A DNA stretch of 64,000 nucleotides from Mucilaginibacter sp. OK283 (GTDB lineage: Bacteria > Bacteroidota > Bacteroidia > Sphingobacteriales > Sphingobacteriaceae): the NCBI RefSeq assembly GCF_900110415.1, contig NZ_FODR01000017.1, positions 47,682-111,681 on the forward strand. The letters are read 5' to 3'. The translations under genes were made by a program, and so were the position numbers. Position 1 is the first letter of the stretch, and each line of letters opens with the position of its first letter. Below are positions 1-8,221 of this stretch, in pieces. The notes beneath the pieces were generated by a model. It was not told the origin of the DNA and searched no databases. It was given only the letters and a program-made list of their open reading frames with translations.

Positions 1-1
1 C

Positions 2-979
2 CAGGGACGCGAGCCATTGCGCGAAAAACTTGCCTTGCTGGCCGGTACGCTGCCCGATGAAATTGCCGTAAACCGTAACGCTACCGAGGCGTTAAATACC
101 ATCATCTTTGGCCTGCCCTTAAAAAGCGGCGATGAAGTGATTGGGGCAAGGTTAGATTATCCACACATGGTACAGGCTTATCGCCAGCGTGCACTGCGCG
201 AAGGCATAGTTTACAAACAACTCACTTTCGACTTCCCGATTGAGAATGACGAGCAGATTGTAAAAGCCTACCAGGACGCCATTACCTCCAAAACAAAACT
301 GATACACGTTACACATATAGTAAACTATGTAGGCCAAATTATGCCAGTGCGTAAAATTTGCGATATGGCGCATACCCGGGGTATCGAGGTAATTGTAGAC
401 GGGGCCCATTCTTTCGGGCTGCTCGACTTCAAGATTCCCGATTTAAATTGCGATTACTTTGGCACCAGTCTGCATAAATTCCTGTCGGCACCTATAGGTA
501 GCGGCATGATGTGGATTAAAAAAGAAAAGATAAGTAAAGTAATGCCGCTTTTGTGCGATGATAACCCGCAGGGGCCTGATATCCGCAAGTTTGAAAACCT
601 GGGCACCCGTAGCTTCCCGATAGAGCAGGGGATAGGCGAGGCCATCAACTTTCAGTTGGCTATTGGCAGCAAACGTAAGGAGGATCGCATCCGTTATCTT
701 AAAAATTACTGGGCTGCCAAAGTACAGCACCTGCCCAAAGTAAAGCTGCATACCTCGCTAAAACCCGAATACTCCTGCGCTATCTGCGGCATATCTATTG
801 ATGGCATGACTCCCGCGCAACTGGATGCCGCGTTGTTTAACCAGTATAAAATTCACCAGGTATCTATCGTATTTGAAAACGTAAGCTGTGTGCGCATAAC
901 CCCGCATGTATACACCACCCTTGCCGACCTTGATAAGCTGGTAAAAGCAATTACAGAAATAGCCGGTAAGGCCACCTGA
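2..979 (+). CDS. Class V aminotransferase (isopenicillin N epimerase-like), 5' truncated
   Basis: A PLP-dependent fold-type I enzyme of the class V aminotransferase/cysteine desulfurase group. The frame is open to the window edge and its first visible ATG is far inside, so the gene begins outside the window and about 60-100 N-terminal residues are probably missing. Visible landmarks are NRNATEALN (substrate/phosphate loop), VDGAHSFGLLD (the Asp that contacts the PLP pyridine nitrogen, plus His) and TSLHKFLSAPIGSG, whose Lys is the expected Schiff-base lysine. Homologues in Bacteroidota are often exported and carry a Tat signal, but that part cannot be seen here. The substrate is unknown. It is followed by 426 bases without a gene, so it is probably not cotranscribed with the AraC gene. 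The family call is firm; the reaction is not. Confidence 0.85.
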   Translation, partial: QGREPLREKLALLAGTLPDEIAVNRNATEALNTIIFGLPLKSGDEVIGARLDYPHMVQAYRQRALREGIVYKQLTFDFPIENDEQIVKAYQDAITSKTKLIHVTHIVNYVGQIMPVRKICDMAHTRGIEVIVDGAHSFGLLDFKIPDLNCDYFGTSLHKFLSAPIGSGMMWIKKEKISKVMPLLCDDNPQGPDIRKFENLGTRSFPIEQGIGEAINFQLAIGSKRKEDRIRYLKNYWAAKVQHLPKVKLHTSLKPEYSCAICGISIDGMTPAQLDAALFNQYKIHQVSIVFENVSCVRITPHVYTTLADLDKLVKAITEIAGKAT

Positions 980-1126
980 TATTAGGTTAATCATGATAGT
1001 CCTAAGTCGAAAGTTTTAAGTTCTGAAAGGCTGCCTGAAATTAAAAATCAGGCCGTGGTTGCGAGTGACTACCAGCCCTGGCCGAAAAAAACAGTAATGA
1101 CGTGTTGGCTTATACATATAATGGGC

Positions 1127-1203
1127 CTGTCACCCTGAGCCTGTCGAAGGGTCGCGCGTAAAGGCTTTTGCCCACTATGCTTCGACGGGGCTCAGCATGA
1201 CAG
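1127..1203. repeat. REP-like palindrome, family A, copy 1
   Basis: A 77-base imperfect palindrome. Its left arm reads CTGTCACCCTGAGC and its right arm GCTCAGCATGACAG, with CTGTCGAAGGGTCGCGCG and TGCTTCGAC inside. A close copy lies in the opposite orientation at 63653-63727. The rest of the 980-1405 gap holds degenerate AAGTCGAAAGT-type sequence (1003-1030) and, from 1261, candidate regulatory sequence for the AraC gene. This type of intergenic palindrome is common in Bacteroidota chromosomes; its function is unknown. Confidence 0.75.
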
Positions 1204-1260
1204 CCCTCTTTTAATATTGATTCTACATAGTATCTTTAAATAGTATTACTCACTTAACAA

Positions 1261-1368
1261 TAACATTTGTCTTGGTGCCGAAAAGGCGGTATAAAAAAAC
1301 TGCTTAACATTTGGTGTAGAAACTGTAACATTTGTGGCATTAAAAAAAAGGGCAATCACATAGTTTTA
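1261..1368 (+). promoter_or_regulatory. Candidate control region of AraC gene: three TAACATTTG repeats
   Basis: The 9-mer TAACATTTG occurs at 1261-1269, 1305-1313 and 1326-1334. The last two are 21 bases apart, about two helical turns. TAGTTTTA at 1361-1368 resembles the Bacteroidota -7 element TAnnTTTG. The core ACATTTG also occurs upstream of the susC genes at 8222 and 46923. Activator binding, possibly autoregulation, is inferred only from the repetition. Confidence 0.4.
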
Positions 1369-1405
1369 CGCCATAAACCGTAATTCCAGGTTGCCAATAA
1401 TTTAA

Positions 1406-2293
1406 ATGTATCAAATGCCGGTTCCTAATGTGATGCGCGAAACTACGTCCCTGAATATGGGCGATTGTTTTTCGATATTTTCGAAAGTAAAGGAGAAGTT
1501 TGATTTTCCTTTACATTACCACAACGAATATGAGTTAAACCTGATCATAAATGCCAAAGGCGCCAAACGCATTATTGGCGATAGTATAGAAACTATTGAC
1601 GATATCGAGCTGGTGTTTATCGGCCCAAACGTTTACCATGGCTGGTTTACCGGCGAGTGTACCAGCGAGGCCATTAATGAGGTTACCATTCAGTTTCATA
1701 CTGATTTATTTGATGAAAAGTTTTTGCAACGTAACCAGTTGCATTTTATCAAAACTATGTTTGAAAATTCGCGGCGGGGCCTGGTTTTCTCCTATGAAAC
1801 CACCCGCGATATCACCCGGCGTATACTAAACCTTAGCAATAAGGATGGCTTTAACTCGGTGTTGGAGCTGCTTGCCATACTGCATACCCTATCTACATCC
1901 AAAAACAGGAGGATGCTATCTGATCCTGGCTTTTCGGACGAAAAATTCAGGTATACCAACGGGCGTGTTGATAAGGTTTTTGATTATATGAAAACCAATT
2001 TCGACAAGCGTTTAACACTTGCCGAAGTAGCCACGGTTGCCAACATGCCCGAGGCCTCGTTTTGCCGGTTCCTGAAAAAAAATACCGGCAAATCGTTTAT
2101 TGAAAGCCTTAACGATATCAGGCTGGGCAATGCATCCCGTATGCTCATAAACACCACGCACTCTATTGCCGAAATTGCCTATCAATGCGGCTTCAATAAT
2201 ATTTCAAACTTCAACCGGATTTTTAAGCGCAATAAGCTATGTGTCCCTAAAGAATTCAGGAAGGCATACACGCTTGATGCCAGGGTAAGTTAA
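1406..2293 (+). CDS. AraC-family transcriptional regulator, paralogue of the one at 39344-40255
   Basis: A 295-residue cytoplasmic regulator. Residues 10-110 form a cupin-like sensor domain (LHYHNEYELNLII, VYHGWF). The C-terminal third, from about residue 190, is an AraC/XylS double helix-turn-helix with typical LTLAEVATVANMPEASF and IAEIAYQCGFNNISNFNRIFK segments. It is clearly paralogous to the AraC protein at 39344-40255 along its whole length, including DLFDEKFLQRNQL and GFNNISNFNRIFKR. It lies 115 bases upstream of the HTCS gene in the same orientation and probably controls the adjoining locus. An internal ATG three codons downstream is an alternative start, and would line up better with the N-terminus of the paralogue. 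The ligand is unknown; a sugar or oligosaccharide is likely from context. Confidence 0.9.
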   Translation: MYQMPVPNVMRETTSLNMGDCFSIFSKVKEKFDFPLHYHNEYELNLIINAKGAKRIIGDSIETIDDIELVFIGPNVYHGWFTGECTSEAINEVTIQFHTDLFDEKFLQRNQLHFIKTMFENSRRGLVFSYETTRDITRRILNLSNKDGFNSVLELLAILHTLSTSKNRRMLSDPGFSDEKFRYTNGRVDKVFDYMKTNFDKRLTLAEVATVANMPEASFCRFLKKNTGKSFIESLNDIRLGNASRMLINTTHSIAEIAYQCGFNNISNFNRIFKRNKLCVPKEFRKAYTLDARVS

Positions 2294-2381
2294 TACCATT
2301 TTAATAATTAAATATATTGATGTTAATATAACACTTATTACGTAATTTTATAAATCCTATAAACCGGATTATTAAACCCCG

Positions 2382-2391
2382 CAATCGATTG
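2382..2391. promoter_or_regulatory. CG-centred palindrome CAATCGATTG upstream of HTCS gene
   Basis: A perfect 10-base palindrome in the context GCAATCGATTGT, ending 17 bases before the HTCS start codon. The same 10-mer is found at 8105-8114 and 18511-18520, each time upstream of a gene of this locus. Its CG-centred form resembles LacI/GalR-family operators. No LacI-family gene is present in the window, so the regulator is unknown. Confidence 0.5.
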
Positions 2392-2408
2392 TTGGTAATT
2401 GCTAAATA

Positions 2409-5400
2409 ATGAGTTTTAAAGTTTATATAACATTTATATTTCTTGTTTTTACCCATCAGTGGCTATCTGGCCAAAGTCGCTTATATAAATTTTCGCGGTT
2501 AGATATTACCGATGGCTTATCTGATAATCACGTCAATTGTATTTTTAAAGACGAAAAAGGGTTCATGTGGTTTGGCACAAACTCGGGCCTGAGTAGGTAT
2601 GACGGGTTTAAATTTAAGGTTTTTAAGCACGAGGCCGATAATCCTAATTCGCTAAGTGAAAGCTTTGTTTCGCGCATCAGCGAGGGGCCTGATAAAAAGC
2701 TGTGGATATTTACGCACAGCAACATCAGTATTTATGACCCCGCGACCGAGAACTTTGCTGTTAACGTTGCCGATGAACTTCGGCGGTATAAAATTATAAC
2801 CAGTGATGTAACGCTCATTCGAAAGGATAAAGACGGCGGTTTTTGGTTTATCACTAAAAATAAAGGCGTGTACAGGTATAACCCAACAGACGGTTCCACG
2901 TCGTTTTACTGCACATCGTCCTTTTCAAAAACCATTTTACATTCAGATGCCATAATGGATGTGGCAGCCACAAAAAATAATGCTGTTTGGTTAATTTATA
3001 GCGATGGTATTATCGATTTGTTGGATACCCGGTTAAATAAAATCATCAAACGTTTTGATGGCCTGGCCAGGGCCAATTTAAATAAGCAGGAATTGTACAC
3101 GCTTGCAGTTGATAATAAAAGTAACCTGTGGATTTATTCGGCCGCGGGGCCTTTTGGCACCTACTGTTTTAATACCCAAAACTATTCGCTATTACACTTT
3201 AGTAAAGATACGCCCGATGGCCGGCTAAACTCCAATATTGTGAATACCATAATACAGGGTGATGATAACAAAATATGGATAGGTACCGATCATGGCGGCA
3301 TCAACGTGCTCGATCCGGTAACCCATAAAGTAACCTACCTGGTAAATAAGGAGGATGATCCTCAATCCATCAGCGGTAACAGTGTTTTTTTATACAGGGA
3401 CGATGCAGGTATTGTTTGGGCGGGCACTTTTAAGCAGGGCATAAGTTATTACCACAGTGCCATCATTCAATTTCCGGTTTACAGGCATTTATTAACAGAT
3501 AAAAACAGCCTGCCCTATGAGGATATTAATGCTTTTGCCGAAGACCGGAACAGTAATTTATGGATAGGGACAAATGGCGGCGGTCTTATTAATTTTAACC
3601 CTGAAACCAAAAAGTATACCCAATTCAAGCACGATGCGTCTAATCCTAATAGTTTATCAATCGATATTATCATAAGCTTATACGTTGACCATGAAAATAA
3701 ACTTTGGATAGGCACCTATTTTGGTGGGCTGGATTGTTTTGACGGTAAAAAGTTTACCCATTATCGCCACAGCGATAAAGATAAAACTACCATTACCGAC
3801 GACCGGGTTTATACCATAATTGAAGATGCTGCCCGGAATTTATGGGTAGGAACCTTTGCAGGCGGATTGAATGTGCTTGACCGTAAAAGCAATACTTTCC
3901 GCCATCCCGAGTATAAAATGGTATCTGACTACACAGCTTTTTTTTACCGGGACAGGCAGCAAAATATTTGGATAGGCCGCGATAAAGGCGTTGATGTGAT
4001 AGAGCGCAAAACAAACCTGGTGCGGCATTACTACTATCAGCCTAAAAATCCAAACAGCCTTGCCGGCAGCGATGTAAATATAATAACCCAGGATAGCCGC
4101 GGATTAATGTGGATTGGCACAAAAAGCGGCTTAAGCATACTTAACACCCAAACCAATACATTTTTAAATGTAGATAAGGGCGTGGGCTGGCCGGTAAATA
4201 ATGTATCGAACATTTTAGAAGATAACCAGGGCAGGATGTGGGTAAGCACCACTAACGGCCTTTCAAACATCAGTTTAACACCCGCAGGCGGGCAATATAA
4301 ATTCCAGGTTGATAATTACAATGAAGCTGATGGCTTACAGGGGCGGGATTTTAACTTATATGCCGCTATAAAACTACGAAACGGGCAAATGGCATTTGGT
4401 GGGGCGCATGGATTTAATTTATTTGACCCTGCAGTAATAAACACCCTTAAACCCAATCCCAAATTGGTATTTACCGATTTTAGGCTATTTAATAAAAGTG
4501 TGGTCGCCGGCGATTCGGTAAAAGGACGGGTTGTGCTGGATAAGGCTATATCAGAAACAGAGTGGATAACTCTGAATCATAATGAAAATGTATTTGATAT
4601 AGAGTTTGCTGCCAACGAATATTTTTATCCCAATAAAATAAGTTACCAGTATACCCTTGAAGGCTTTGATAAAGGCTGGATCACTTTCCCGGCCAACAGC
4701 CATAGTGTTACCTATACCAATCTTGATGGCGGCGATTATACTTTTAAAGTGAGGGAATTAAATACCGGTAAAGAGATCTCGCTTAAAATTACCGTTCAGC
4801 CCCCGTTTTGGAAAACGCCTTTGGCCTACATTGCTTATATGCTGCTTGCACTTGGGCTGTTATTTTACATCAGGCACCGCGGTATAACCAAACTGGAACG
4901 GCAATTTGAATTTAAACAGGCAGAGATAGAGGCTGAAAGAAAACTTGCCGGCCAGCGCGAAGAAGCGCAGCGCATGCACCAGCTTGATTTAATGAAGATT
5001 AAATTCTTCGTTAATATCAGTCACGAGTTTCGCACGCCGTTGTCATTAATCCTGTCACCAATTGATGATCTTATCAAGGTATCTGACAATCCCGATCAGC
5101 AACATCATTTAACCATGATTAAGCGCAACAGCAAGCGCTTACTTAACCTGGTTAACCAGTTGATAGATTTCAGAAAAATGGAGCATAACGAATTGAAGCT
5201 TAGCTTAAACAAGGGCGATATTATTCAATTTATAAAAGAAGTTTCGTCGTCATTTACCGATGTAGCCCATCAAAAAAAGATTCAATACCTGTTTGAAAGC
5301 GAGCTGCACTCATTTACCACCAAATTTGACCAGGATAAAATAGAAAGGATATTGTTTAACCTGCTGTCAAACGCGTTTAAGTTTACGCCCACAGGAGGCA

Positions 5401-6563
5401 GCATCAGCGTAATTTTAAATACGCCGCAGGTTGCTAATTTGCCGGCTGATAAAAGAATGCTCGAAATCAGGGTAATTGATACAGGTATCGGGATCTCGAA
5501 AGAAAACCAGGAGATGATTTTTGAACGGTTTTTCCAGGATAACATCCCCGAAAGCCTGTTAAACCAGGGGAGCGGAATTGGTTTGTCAATTACAAAAGAG
5601 TTTATTAAAATACATGGAGGAACTATCAGGCTGGAAAGCGAACCCGAATATGGCAGTTGTTTTATTGTAAGTATACCATTTGAAGGTAAAACCGAGAAAC
5701 TGACGCTTGCACCGGCAATACATGAAAATAATACGCTGCCGACTTTAAAAAACACCGAAGGCATACAGGGCTCAAACAAAAAACCAACGGTTTTATTAAT
5801 TGAGGACGATGATGATATGCGTTTTTACCTGAAAGAGAACCTGAAAGATCATTTCCACATTATTGAGGCCGTAAATGGTAAAGAAGGCTGGCAAAAAGCG
5901 CTTGCCTTGCACCCCAAATTAATAGTGAGCGATGTAACCATGCCCGAAATGAATGGTTTTGAATTGTCGCGAAAGCTAAAGGGAGATAGCCGTACATCAC
6001 ATATCCCCGTTATATTGCTAACCGCTATGGCCGGCGAAGATGACCAGTTGGTGGGCTTGGAATGCGGGGCTAACGATTATATTGTTAAGCCATTTAATTC
6101 GGGCATATTGCTATCCAAAATCAACAATTTATTGCTGATGCAGCAAACGTTTAAGGAAACCTATCAAAAACAGGTTGATATTCAATCGCAGGATGTGGTG
6201 GTGGTGTCGGAAGACGAAAAATTCCTGAAAAACGCGCTCGATTTTATTGAGCAGAATATCACCAAGCCCAATTTCTCGGTAGAAGAGCTGGCCAGGCACC
6301 TGGCGCTGAGCAGGGTATCCCTTTACCGTAAATTATTAAACCTTACCGGTAAAACGCCGGTTGATTGTATCCGCACCATCCGTTTGCAACGGGCAGTACA
6401 GTTGCTGGAGAAAAGCAAGCTAAGTATTGCCAATGTGGCTTATGAAGTGGGCTTTAACAATGCCGCTTATTTTGCAAAGGTGTTTAAAGAAGAGTTTGGC
6501 ATGCTGCCGTCTGAATACATTGCCGAGCTGAAGAATAAGGAGCATGAAGATATTTTAGCGTAG
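2409..6563 (+). CDS. Hybrid two-component system sensor kinase/response regulator (HTCS)
   Basis: A 1384-residue one-protein two-component system in the inner membrane. In order: signal peptide (1-21); a periplasmic two-blade-set beta-propeller with repeated MWFGT/LWIGT motifs (about 30-700); a Y_Y_Y immunoglobulin-like domain (about 728-797, FYPNKISYQYTLEGFDKGW); one transmembrane helix (about 803-822); a HisKA domain with phospho-acceptor His872 in SHEFRTPLS; an HATPase domain with N-box Asn988 and G-boxes DTGIGIS and GSGIGLS; a receiver domain with Asp1175 in VSDVTMPEMNG; and an AraC-type HTH (about 1277-1380). All catalytic residues are intact. In Bacteroidota such proteins bind oligosaccharides in the periplasm and activate the neighbouring PUL. 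It is a same-length paralogue of the HTCS at 47809-51963. GH43 follows directly. Confidence 0.96.
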   Translation: MSFKVYITFIFLVFTHQWLSGQSRLYKFSRLDITDGLSDNHVNCIFKDEKGFMWFGTNSGLSRYDGFKFKVFKHEADNPNSLSESFVSRISEGPDKKLWIFTHSNISIYDPATENFAVNVADELRRYKIITSDVTLIRKDKDGGFWFITKNKGVYRYNPTDGSTSFYCTSSFSKTILHSDAIMDVAATKNNAVWLIYSDGIIDLLDTRLNKIIKRFDGLARANLNKQELYTLAVDNKSNLWIYSAAGPFGTYCFNTQNYSLLHFSKDTPDGRLNSNIVNTIIQGDDNKIWIGTDHGGINVLDPVTHKVTYLVNKEDDPQSISGNSVFLYRDDAGIVWAGTFKQGISYYHSAIIQFPVYRHLLTDKNSLPYEDINAFAEDRNSNLWIGTNGGGLINFNPETKKYTQFKHDASNPNSLSIDIIISLYVDHENKLWIGTYFGGLDCFDGKKFTHYRHSDKDKTTITDDRVYTIIEDAARNLWVGTFAGGLNVLDRKSNTFRHPEYKMVSDYTAFFYRDRQQNIWIGRDKGVDVIERKTNLVRHYYYQPKNPNSLAGSDVNIITQDSRGLMWIGTKSGLSILNTQTNTFLNVDKGVGWPVNNVSNILEDNQGRMWVSTTNGLSNISLTPAGGQYKFQVDNYNEADGLQGRDFNLYAAIKLRNGQMAFGGAHGFNLFDPAVINTLKPNPKLVFTDFRLFNKSVVAGDSVKGRVVLDKAISETEWITLNHNENVFDIEFAANEYFYPNKISYQYTLEGFDKGWITFPANSHSVTYTNLDGGDYTFKVRELNTGKEISLKITVQPPFWKTPLAYIAYMLLALGLLFYIRHRGITKLERQFEFKQAEIEAERKLAGQREEAQRMHQLDLMKIKFFVNISHEFRTPLSLILSPIDDLIKVSDNPDQQHHLTMIKRNSKRLLNLVNQLIDFRKMEHNELKLSLNKGDIIQFIKEVSSSFTDVAHQKKIQYLFESELHSFTTKFDQDKIERILFNLLSNAFKFTPTGGSISVILNTPQVANLPADKRMLEIRVIDTGIGISKENQEMIFERFFQDNIPESLLNQGSGIGLSITKEFIKIHGGTIRLESEPEYGSCFIVSIPFEGKTEKLTLAPAIHENNTLPTLKNTEGIQGSNKKPTVLLIEDDDDMRFYLKENLKDHFHIIEAVNGKEGWQKALALHPKLIVSDVTMPEMNGFELSRKLKGDSRTSHIPVILLTAMAGEDDQLVGLECGANDYIVKPFNSGILLSKINNLLLMQQTFKETYQKQVDIQSQDVVVVSEDEKFLKNALDFIEQNITKPNFSVEELARHLALSRVSLYRKLLNLTGKTPVDCIRTIRLQRAVQLLEKSKLSIANVAYEVGFNNAAYFAKVFKEEFGMLPSEYIAELKNKEHEDILA

Positions 6564-6613
6564 CAATAGCACGATTGATACCGGTAATTGATAAAATTGT
6601 TAATTTGCGCACC

Positions 6614-7576
6614 ATGAGGATATTTAAAACCCTGTTGCTGATAACATTATTTTTTAGCTTTTTGCTGGCAGCCCATGCGCAAACAAAGGCTGTAAATAAC
6701 CCGGTTGTTAAAGGCTATTATGCCGATCCTACTATAATTAAAGATAAAGGGCTTTATTATATCTATGCCACCATTGATCCCTGGGGAGGCAACGAGTTGG
6801 GGGTATTGGTAACCAAAGATTTTGTGACCTTTAAAACAGAACATATTAACTGGCCAACAAAACAAGCCTGTACAAGCCCAACCTCCAATAATTCCATGGT
6901 ATGGGCGCCATCCATCCGCAAGGCAGCCAATGGCAAGTATTACCTGTACGTAGCAGTTGGCAGCGAGTTGTGGGTAGGGGTAAGCAGCCACCCGCTTGGC
7001 CCGTGGAAAAATGCGAAAGCCGATAATACACCTCTTGTTGCAGGCAATAAATACCCGGGTGTTCATAACATCGATCCCGATTGCTTTATTGACCAGGATG
7101 GGCAGGCCTATTTATATTGGGGTTCGGGCTTTAAATGGGTAAATGGCCATTGTATGGCAGTAAAGCTTAAAAAAGATATGGTCACTTTTGATGGCGAACC
7201 AAAGGATATTACACCGCCCCATTATTTTGAAGCCCCGCATATGGTTAAGCGTGGCGGTTTGTATTACCTGATGTATTCATACGGTAAAGCCATCGACGCT
7301 ACCTACCAGGTACGCTATTCGGTAAGTAAAACACCCTTTGGGCCATGGACAGAAGGTGAGTACGACCCTATCCTGGCCACCACGCCCGATAGTACCACAG
7401 TGGGGCCTGGCCATCACACTGTTTTTCAGCAAAACGGTCAATACTATATTTTATACCACCGCATTCATCCCCAAAATAAAGAATATGTATTGCGCGAGCT
7501 TTGTTTAGATAGCCTGAACTTTGATAAGCAAGGCAATATTCTGAAAATTAAGCCATCGGCGTTGAACCGTTTTTAA
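6614..7576 (+). CDS. Secreted glycoside hydrolase family 43 protein
   Basis: A five-bladed propeller glycosidase, 320 residues from the chosen ATG, which places a clean signal peptide (MRIFKTLLLITLFFSFLLAAHAQ region, cut near residue 22) at the N-terminus. An upstream in-frame TTG at 6575 would add 13 residues without purpose. The GH43 catalytic trio is visible: general base Asp38 in YADPTI, pKa-modulating Asp154 in HNIDPD, and general acid Glu206 in YFEAPHM. GH43 enzymes are mostly alpha-L-arabinofuranosidases, arabinanases or beta-xylosidases; the exact substrate cannot be read from the sequence. The gene follows the HTCS stop by about 50 bases and is likely cotranscribed with it. It is the only recognisable classical glycosidase in this left PUL. 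Confidence 0.92.
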   Translation: MRIFKTLLLITLFFSFLLAAHAQTKAVNNPVVKGYYADPTIIKDKGLYYIYATIDPWGGNELGVLVTKDFVTFKTEHINWPTKQACTSPTSNNSMVWAPSIRKAANGKYYLYVAVGSELWVGVSSHPLGPWKNAKADNTPLVAGNKYPGVHNIDPDCFIDQDGQAYLYWGSGFKWVNGHCMAVKLKKDMVTFDGEPKDITPPHYFEAPHMVKRGGLYYLMYSYGKAIDATYQVRYSVSKTPFGPWTEGEYDPILATTPDSTTVGPGHHTVFQQNGQYYILYHRIHPQNKEYVLRELCLDSLNFDKQGNILKIKPSALNRF

Positions 7577-7674
7577 AGTGCGTTATTGGTTAAGTCGAAA
7601 CTCTTGAGTTATTAGTCTTAAGTCGCATTTTGGTTGTTTTTTATTTTCGGCTAAGAAACTATCTAAAGACGAAA

Positions 7675-7816
7675 ATTATTCATTGCCGTTGACTTTAGCC
7701 AACGGTAACAGAAAACATCATTGCGGCTTTAGCCCAATTATTCAAGCGGGACTTTGGCTAAAGCCTCTCGTCTTTTGGTCATTATTCCGTTGACTAAAGT
7801 CAACGGCAATGATAAT
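7675..7816. repeat. Large nested palindrome between GH43 and susC
   Basis: The left arm (7675-7705) contains CATTGCCGTTGACTTTAGCC and the right arm (7787-7816) is its near-exact reverse complement, so about 30 bases can pair. Each arm is itself nearly palindromic (CCGTTGAC...GTCAACGG), and GGCTTTAGCC/GGCTAAAGCC occurs in the loop. Degenerate AAGTCGAAA-type sequences flank it at 7591-7627 and, inverted, at 7853-7879; a similar one is at 1003-1030. This accounts for much of the 645-base gap. It looks like a REP-type or palindromic mobile repeat, or a strong hairpin separating transcription of GH43 from susC. Confidence 0.7.
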
Positions 7817-8040
7817 GTGATACATAAATAATATAAACTAAATATAGGAGCGTCTTAGAACTTCAGACTTTCGACTCCAGGCTAAAACCCCTGGCCTTCC
7901 CCGGAAATTTACACTTATCTCCCAATCTATTTTAACGCTGTTTTGCCTCAAAACACAGCTATAACACCTGTATCAAAAGTTGTATCGGTTTAATGCTTAT
8001 GGTATTTTTTTGACCATTAATACTCAGTATTCTGTTTATC

Positions 8041-8079
8041 TAATTGATAATCATTGCTTTAAATGTGTGTAACATTTGT
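8041..8079 (+). promoter_or_regulatory. Split motif TAATTGATAATCA-N18-ACATTTGT upstream of susC
   Basis: The 13-mer TAATTGATAATCA (8041-8053) is followed after exactly 18 bases by ACATTTGT (8072-8079). The identical arrangement with identical spacing occurs on the minus strand upstream of the susC at 46923. Both susC genes belong to PULs that have paralogous HTCS and AraC regulators, so this is a good candidate for the HTCS binding site. That assignment is inference; the shared sequence is directly seen. Confidence 0.6.
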
Positions 8080-8104
8080 TGTATCAATTTAAACATAAGT
8101 AGTA

Positions 8105-8133
8105 CAATCGATTGAGTGTGTTGCATAGTTTTG
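8105..8133 (+). promoter_or_regulatory. CAATCGATTG palindrome and -7-like element of susC
   Basis: CAATCGATTG occupies 8105-8114, the same palindrome as at 2382 and 18511. TAGTTTTG at 8126-8133 matches the Bacteroidota -7 consensus TAnnTTTG, and would give a leader of about 80 bases before the susC ATG. The palindrome overlaps the expected -33 to -20 region, a position suited to repression. No clear -33 TTTG was found. Confidence 0.5.
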
Positions 8134-8221
8134 GTATCAAGGTTCGGTGAAATTTTGCCGACATGAAAAAAGCTGAACCGCTTCGATCGCAAACCAATTT
8201 TCAAAATCTAATAATTAATGT

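Noticed and set aside
6575..6613. TTG start 13 codons upstream in the GH43 gene
   Set aside because: It would place unrelated residues before a complete signal peptide; the ATG at 6614 fits better.
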